Positions 60,385 to 64,000 of a DNA stretch of 64,000 bases are shown piece after piece (position 1 is the first letter of the stretch; the number at the start of each line of letters is the position of its first letter). The stretch lies in contig NZ_CP094289.1 in NCBI RefSeq assembly GCF_022759505.1, positions 3,038,001 through 3,102,000 on the forward strand. The letters are read 5' to 3'. Source of the stretch: Georgenia sp. TF02-10 (GTDB taxonomy: Bacteria; Actinomycetota; Actinomycetes; Actinomycetales; Actinomycetaceae). The position numbers and the translations under genes were made by a program. A model generated the notes under the pieces. That model was given only the letters and a program-made list of their open reading frames with translations, searched no databases and was not told the DNA's origin.

Positions 60385-60596
60385 GAGGCCGGGGACGCAG
60401 GCGGGGCGACCGGCGCGCCGAGCTCCACCGGGAGATCAGTCAGTTCTGCGATGCCCTCGATCATCGCGCCCTTCTGCTTGGCGGCGATAAGACGGCGCAG
60501 CGCGAGATCAAGCACGGCACGGTTCGACCGCTCGCCGGTGAGCGCCTTGGCGCGCTCAATCAGCTGCGGATCCAGGTCGACGCTGGTCATGGCCAT
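60381..60596 (-). CDS. vapB: VapB antitoxin
   Basis: This 71-residue protein has an N-terminal ribbon-helix-helix-like DNA-binding part (MAMTSVDLDPQLIERAKALT, GERSNRAVLDLALRRLIA) and a C-terminal tail that wraps VapC. The operon has the usual antitoxin-first order with a four-base overlap. GGAGAGGAGG lies before the ATG. An AT-rich inverted repeat just upstream is its likely operator. Confidence 0.88.
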   Translation of the reverse strand: MAMTSVDLDPQLIERAKALTGERSNRAVLDLALRRLIAAKQKGAMIEGIAELTDLPVELGAPVAPPASPAS

Positions 60597-60617
60597 GGTG
60601 CACCCTCCTCTCCTTCG

Positions 60618-60636
60618 TCATATAAGCAGTTATATA
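60618..60636 (-). promoter_or_regulatory. AT-rich inverted repeat, likely vapBC operator/promoter
   Basis: TATATAACTGCTTATATGA (minus strand) is an inverted repeat around CTGC in otherwise GC-rich DNA, about 22 bases before vapB. It combines a possible -10 with a palindrome, as expected for autorepression by the VapBC complex. Confidence 0.65.
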
Positions 60637-60734
60637 CCGAGAGGCGCAAGAACTCACAGAACTGACCAGCCTGTTCTCGCGCAGGTCGTCGCGCAGCTGC
60701 GAGAGGACGCACCACCACTGCTAGCCCCGGCACC

Positions 60735-60740
60735 TACCAT
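60735..60740 (+). promoter_or_regulatory. -10 element (TACCAT) of the alpha/beta hydrolase gene
   Basis: TACCAT ends six bases before ATG 60747, a further candidate leaderless promoter. Confidence 0.45.
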
Positions 60741-60746
60741 CCGGGC

Positions 60747-61433
60747 ATGGTGACGTTCGCGCTCCTCGCGAGTCCCTTGCTGGGCCCGGCGGTGTGGGCG
60801 CCGGTCTCGGCGGTCCTGCGAGGCCGCGGGGTCGACGTGCGCGACGTTCCGGCGATGCCGCGTGCGCCGCGGAGCCCCTCGGACGTGCTCGGTCATTTCC
60901 TCACGTCCCTGCCGACGGCGGGCAGCCTCGTCCTGGTGCCGCACAGCAACGCCGGGTTGTTCGTCCCGCGCCTCGCGATGGCAAGGCCCGTCGTCGGCTA
61001 CGTCTTCGTCGACGCGCTCCTGCCACCCGCCTCTGGCGAGGTTCCGGTCGCCGAGGAGCCGTTCCTCGGCTCGCTCACTGCGCTCGCCGACGCTGACGGC
61101 ATCCTCCCGCCGTGGACGCAGTGGTGGAGCGCGGAGGACGTCACCGGGCTGTACCCGAACGACGACGACCGCGAGCGCGTCGAGGGTGAGGCCCACCGCC
61201 TGCCGTTGTCCTTCTTCCGCTCCTCCCTCGAGGTGCCGGCCGGCTGGGACGAGCGGCCCGGGGGCTACCTGGCGTTCGGCGACACCTACCGCGAGGAACT
61301 GGCCGCGGCGGCCCGGCGCGGGTGGCCCACCGGCCGGCTCGAGGGTCAGCACCTGCACCAGCTGCACGCGCCGGCGGTGGTCGCCGAGGAGATCCTGCGC
61401 CTGGCCGGCGCGGCCGGCGTCGGCCCGGACTGA
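60747..61433 (+). CDS. Alpha/beta-hydrolase-fold protein
   Basis: This 228-residue protein begins FALLASPLLGPAVWAPVSAV, a typical start of alpha/beta hydrolases. The nucleophile elbow is SLVLVPHSNAGLFVPRLA (Ser in HSNAG), and the C-terminal His is in EGQHLHQLHAP. The acidic member is not certain. Substrate cannot be inferred. It stands alone between vapBC and the DUF808 gene. Confidence 0.75.
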   Translation: MVTFALLASPLLGPAVWAPVSAVLRGRGVDVRDVPAMPRAPRSPSDVLGHFLTSLPTAGSLVLVPHSNAGLFVPRLAMARPVVGYVFVDALLPPASGEVPVAEEPFLGSLTALADADGILPPWTQWWSAEDVTGLYPNDDDRERVEGEAHRLPLSFFRSSLEVPAGWDERPGGYLAFGDTYREELAAAARRGWPTGRLEGQHLHQLHAPAVVAEEILRLAGAAGVGPD

Positions 61434-61630
61434 CAGGCAGGGCAGCCGAGACCGAGCTCGGGTGACGCCACCGGCCCAGACGCCGTCGTCCTCCTCGGTC
61501 TGCCCGCGACGGGCGGCACGTGGGACCGCGCGGGGTCCTGGCTCGGCACCCGCGCCGCCTGGCCCCTATGCTCACGGCAGCCCTGCGGCACGGGCCGACC
61601 GATGGCTGCACGAACGGAAGGCGTGATCCC

Positions 61631-62581
61631 ATGGCCGGTGGCCTTGCTGCCCTGCTCGACGACGTCGCTGCCCTGGCCAAGCTCGCCGCGGCGTCGGTCG
61701 ACGACATCGGCGCCGCAGCCGGCCGGGCGAGCGCCAAGGCCGTGGGCGTCGTCATCGACGACACCGCGGTGACCCCGCGCTACGTCCACGGCTTCACCGC
61801 CGATCGCGAGCTGCCCATCATCAAGCGCATCGCCGCCGGCTCGCTGCGCAACAAGCTGCTGTTCATCCTCCCGGCGGCGCTGCTGCTCAGCACGTTCATC
61901 CCGTGGCTGCTCACGCCGATCCTCATGCTCGGCGGGCTCTACCTCAGCTACGAGGGTGCCGAGAAGCTCTTGGAGTACGTCACCGGACGCCACAAGAAGG
62001 AGACGGCGCAGCCCGCCGCGGCGCTGGGCGAGGACCACGAGAAGACGATGGTCAGCGGCGCGGTCCGCACCGACTTCATCCTCTCCGCCGAGATCATGGT
62101 CATCGCGCTCAACGAGGTGGCGGACGAGCCGGTGCTCAACCGGGCGCTGATCCTCATCGTCGTCGCGCTCGGCATCACCGCGCTGGTGTACGGCGTCGTC
62201 GCGCTCATCGTGAAGATGGACGACATCGGCCTCCGGCTCGCCGGGCGGGAGTCGGGCGCGTCCCAGGGCGTCGGCCGGTTCCTGGTCAGGGCGATGCCCA
62301 AGGTCATGGCGGTGCTGTCCGTGGTCGGTCTGGTCGCGATGCTCTGGGTGGGCGGGCACATCCTGCTCGTCGGCGTCGACGAGCTCGGCTGGCACGGCCC
62401 CTACGCGCTGGTCCACCACCTCGAGGCGGCCGTCGCCGGCGGCCTGGGCGCGCTGAGCGGGGCCGTGACCTGGCTCGTCAACACGCTCGCCTCGGCGGTC
62501 ATCGGGCTGGTCGTCGGCGCCGTCGTCGTCGCGGTCATGCACCTGGTCCCGCGGCGGAAGACGAGCGGAGCGCACCACTGA
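61631..62581 (+). CDS. DUF808/YedI-family membrane protein
   Basis: This 316-residue protein starts GGLAALLDDVAALAKLAAAS, followed by DDTAVTPRYVHGFTADRELPIIKRIAAGSLRNKL, the hallmark of DUF808 (YedI). It has several helices (LLFILPAALLLSTFIPWLLTP, TDFILSAEIMVIALNEV, LVIVVALGITALVYGVVALI-like, and two near the C-terminus). The function of the family is unknown. ATG 61631 follows a GGAAGG site. Confidence 0.9.
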   Translation: MAGGLAALLDDVAALAKLAAASVDDIGAAAGRASAKAVGVVIDDTAVTPRYVHGFTADRELPIIKRIAAGSLRNKLLFILPAALLLSTFIPWLLTPILMLGGLYLSYEGAEKLLEYVTGRHKKETAQPAAALGEDHEKTMVSGAVRTDFILSAEIMVIALNEVADEPVLNRALILIVVALGITALVYGVVALIVKMDDIGLRLAGRESGASQGVGRFLVRAMPKVMAVLSVVGLVAMLWVGGHILLVGVDELGWHGPYALVHHLEAAVAGGLGALSGAVTWLVNTLASAVIGLVVGAVVVAVMHLVPRRKTSGAHH

Positions 62582-62653
62582 GCCGAGGGCCCAGCGGCGG
62601 GGAGGTCCGGCCCGGCTCGTGGTCGTCCAGTCGGCGGGCCCGCGGCGCGCGGC

Positions 62654-63568
62654 CTACCAGAAGGCGCGGACCGCGATCGCGTCGGCGAAGCTCTCCAGCG
62701 CCCCGGGCGTGGTGGACAGGTACAGCGAGGCGTCCACGAGGGAGACCTCCATGACGTGCATCTGGCCGTTCTCCCCCTCGACCACGTCGATCCGGGAGAA
62801 CGTCAGCTGCTCGTCGCGGCCCAGCCGGCTCTTGATGTAGGAGTGGATCGCCGCGCGGGCCTCCTCCCCCAGCCGCCACTCCGCGGCGGTCGCCTCCCGG
62901 GCGTGGGCCACCTCGGTCGGCTCCTCGCCCTGCTCGCGGTAGGGGCCGTGCAGCATGGCCTCCTTCTCGACGGCGTGGGAGACCAGGCCGTTCATGTAGA
63001 TCAGCGCGGTCTCGCCACGCTTGTCCACCGACTCCAGGTAGCGCTGCACCATGACGCTGCGGCCCCGCTCGAGCAGCTCCATGGCGTGCCCCACCGCCTG
63101 CTGCCGGGAGCGGGCGTCGTTCGCGGTGTAGCGGCCCGTGCCGTGCCCGCCGGAGGACACCGCGGGCTTGACCACGAAGTCCCCGCTGGCCGGGAACCGG
63201 GTGTGCACCTGGTGCTTGGTCAGCCCCCGCTCGGGCTCGAGCCACACCGTCGGGATCACCGGCATCCCCCGCTCGGCCAGCTCGACCATGTAGTGCTTGT
63301 CGGTGTTCCAGCGCACCACGTCGGCGTGGTTGACCACCCGGGGCACCGAGTCCACCCAGCGCAGGAACGCCTCCCGGTCCTTGGCGTAGTCGTGCACCGA
63401 GCGCAGCACCACCATCCCGGCCTCGGCCCAGTCCACGTCCGGGTCGTTCCAGACGGCGACGCGCGGCTCGATCCCCCGCTCGGCGAGCGCGTCGGGCAGG
63501 CCGGCGTCGTCCTCGTCCAGGTTCGGCAGCGCGGCGCAGGTGGCCAGGGTCACGATCGGCTTCGACAC
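62654..63568 (-). CDS. ATP-grasp protein, unknown substrate
   Basis: This 304-residue protein begins IVTLATCAALPNLDEDDAGL, then VDWAEAGMVVLRSVHDYAKDREAFLRW and WNTDKHYMVELAERGMPVIPT. The ATP-grasp core has DFVVKPAVSSGGHGTGRY, VMVQRYLESVDKRGETALIYMNG and a C-terminal MHVMEVSLVDASLYL. This matches a group of stand-alone actinobacterial ATP-grasp enzymes resembling glutathione synthetase, with no assigned reaction. GTG 63568 is the start. A hexanucleotide array lies just upstream. Confidence 0.85.
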   Translation of the reverse strand: MSKPIVTLATCAALPNLDEDDAGLPDALAERGIEPRVAVWNDPDVDWAEAGMVVLRSVHDYAKDREAFLRWVDSVPRVVNHADVVRWNTDKHYMVELAERGMPVIPTVWLEPERGLTKHQVHTRFPASGDFVVKPAVSSGGHGTGRYTANDARSRQQAVGHAMELLERGRSVMVQRYLESVDKRGETALIYMNGLVSHAVEKEAMLHGPYREQGEEPTEVAHAREATAAEWRLGEEARAAIHSYIKSRLGRDEQLTFSRIDVVEGENGQMHVMEVSLVDASLYLSTTPGALESFADAIAVRAFW

Positions 63569-63643
63569 CCGCTCAACCTATCGCGGGCCGGTACCGACGT
63601 CGGGCGGCACGTCGGGCGGCATTCACGCCCGGGCGGCGCAGTT

Positions 63644-63691
63644 CCCGCACCCGCACCCGCACCCGTGCCCGTGCCCCTGCCCGTGCCCGTG
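63644..63691. repeat. Hexanucleotide array upstream of the ATP-grasp gene
   Basis: Eight consecutive 6-bp units: CCCGCA three times, CCCGTG twice, CCCCTG once, CCCGTG twice. It lies 76-123 bases before the minus-strand gene start, in its promoter region. Two copies of ACGTCGGGCGGC lie between the array and the gene. Confidence 0.85.
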
Positions 63692-63758
63692 CGTACCCAC
63701 CATCGGCCGCGCCCGGGACGCCGCTCGTTCCGGCCCGCGGCACTCCACCGACATTCTT

Positions 63759-64000
63759 GGCTCTCCTGACCCATCTGTGGGTGGTTCGGCGCGCCGGGGT
63801 AGGGGGCACGCCGCTCTCTGTCCAGGCTTCTGGCTTGTCGACGGTCAGTCACCTGAAGAGTGGAGAGCGGCGTGCGCAACGCAAGGGTATGGCGTGCCCT
63901 GATCGGGGTCGAGCAGGGTGTGGTGATCGAGCGGGTCGAGGGCTACGCGGACGATGGTGGAGGCGTCGCCATCAAGTCCCATACAGATGTGGATGGCTCG
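63759..64000 (+). mobile_element. Left end of an ISL3-like insertion sequence (cut by the window)
   Basis: The transposase start at 63872 is preceded by a non-coding lead of about 110 bases. A plausible inverted-repeat start, GGCTCTCCTGACCCA, lies at 63759. The right end and the target duplication are outside the window, so the boundary is a guess. Confidence 0.45.
63872..64000 (+). CDS. ISL3-like transposase, N-terminal part
   Basis: The first 43 codons from GTG 63872 read VRNARVWRALIGVEQGVVIE then RVEGYADDGGGVAI. This resembles the N-terminus of ISL3-family transposases (RNxxxWRxLLGVExTVVExV), just before the zinc-finger. The rest is beyond the window. It differs from the ISL3 remnant at 51.6-52.3 kb, which starts with a DLTTF-type N-terminus. 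Confidence 0.6.
   Translation, partial: MRNARVWRALIGVEQGVVIERVEGYADDGGGVAIKSHTDVDGS

Overview
The window is very GC-rich DNA from an actinobacterium. The indicators are a fused Kgd-type 2-oxoglutarate decarboxylase/dehydrogenase, a SigR/RsrA thiol-stress pair with a matching GGAAT-N18-GTT promoter, the small actinobacterial ribosomal protein bL37, many GTG starts and GTGA/ATGA stop-start overlaps, and several promoters that predict leaderless mRNAs. Micrococcales is my best guess at order level; this is inference.

Layout. 1-8.1 kb: the 3' end of adhE, a convergent pair of CNNM/CBS membrane proteins, and kgd. 8.3-11.6 kb: a two-gene defence module, SIR2-APAZ followed by a short prokaryotic Argonaute (SPARSA type), placed between the kgd terminator and a GDSL esterase. 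12-20.7 kb: a molybdenum-cofactor neighbourhood (moaA, moaD, moaE, a DUF6457 protein, a TorD-like chaperone and a second possible one) mixed with a Rieske membrane protein, a WYL regulator/VOC pair and an oxidoreductase. 20.8-27.8 kb: housekeeping and stress genes: bL37, rsrA-sigR, a DoxX protein, an encapsulin with its encapsulated ferritin, aroA, rsgA, hisN. 27.9-30.1 kb: a decayed accessory patch with an IS fragment, a lipoprotein, an acetyltransferase and a truncated reductase. 30.2-44.4 kb: malQ, a PTS EIIB, ptsI, a truncated globin, tesB, topoisomerase IB, a second thioesterase, ettA, an SSB-like protein, two overlapping GTPases and tRNA-Arg. 44.5-50.6 kb: an arabino-oligosaccharide cluster of LacI regulator, ABC importer and GH51 arabinofuranosidase, with two palindromic operators in its divergent promoter region. 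50.7-55 kb: orn, tRNA-His, a broken ISL3 transposase, a small membrane protein, a Kiwa anti-phage system (kwaA-kwaB) and a broken acetyltransferase gene. 55-63.6 kb: an AbgT/M20 hydrolase pair for aminobenzoyl-glutamate-like compounds, two ATP-grasp proteins, a UvrA-like remnant, a VapBC toxin-antitoxin, an alpha/beta hydrolase and a DUF808 protein. The window ends in the left end of another ISL3-like element.

The most notable content is two separate anti-phage systems (SPARSA-type Argonaute and Kiwa), an encapsulin iron-storage compartment, and several tandem repeats placed at gene boundaries: 24-bp repeats that each carry a start codon for the DUF6457 gene, a 42-bp repeat that copies the moaD stop region, and an 18-bp minisatellite before rsgA. 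I did not see a gene set that is clearly an undescribed system. The least explained conserved-looking unit is the overlapping pair of GTPases at 40.8-44.1 kb.
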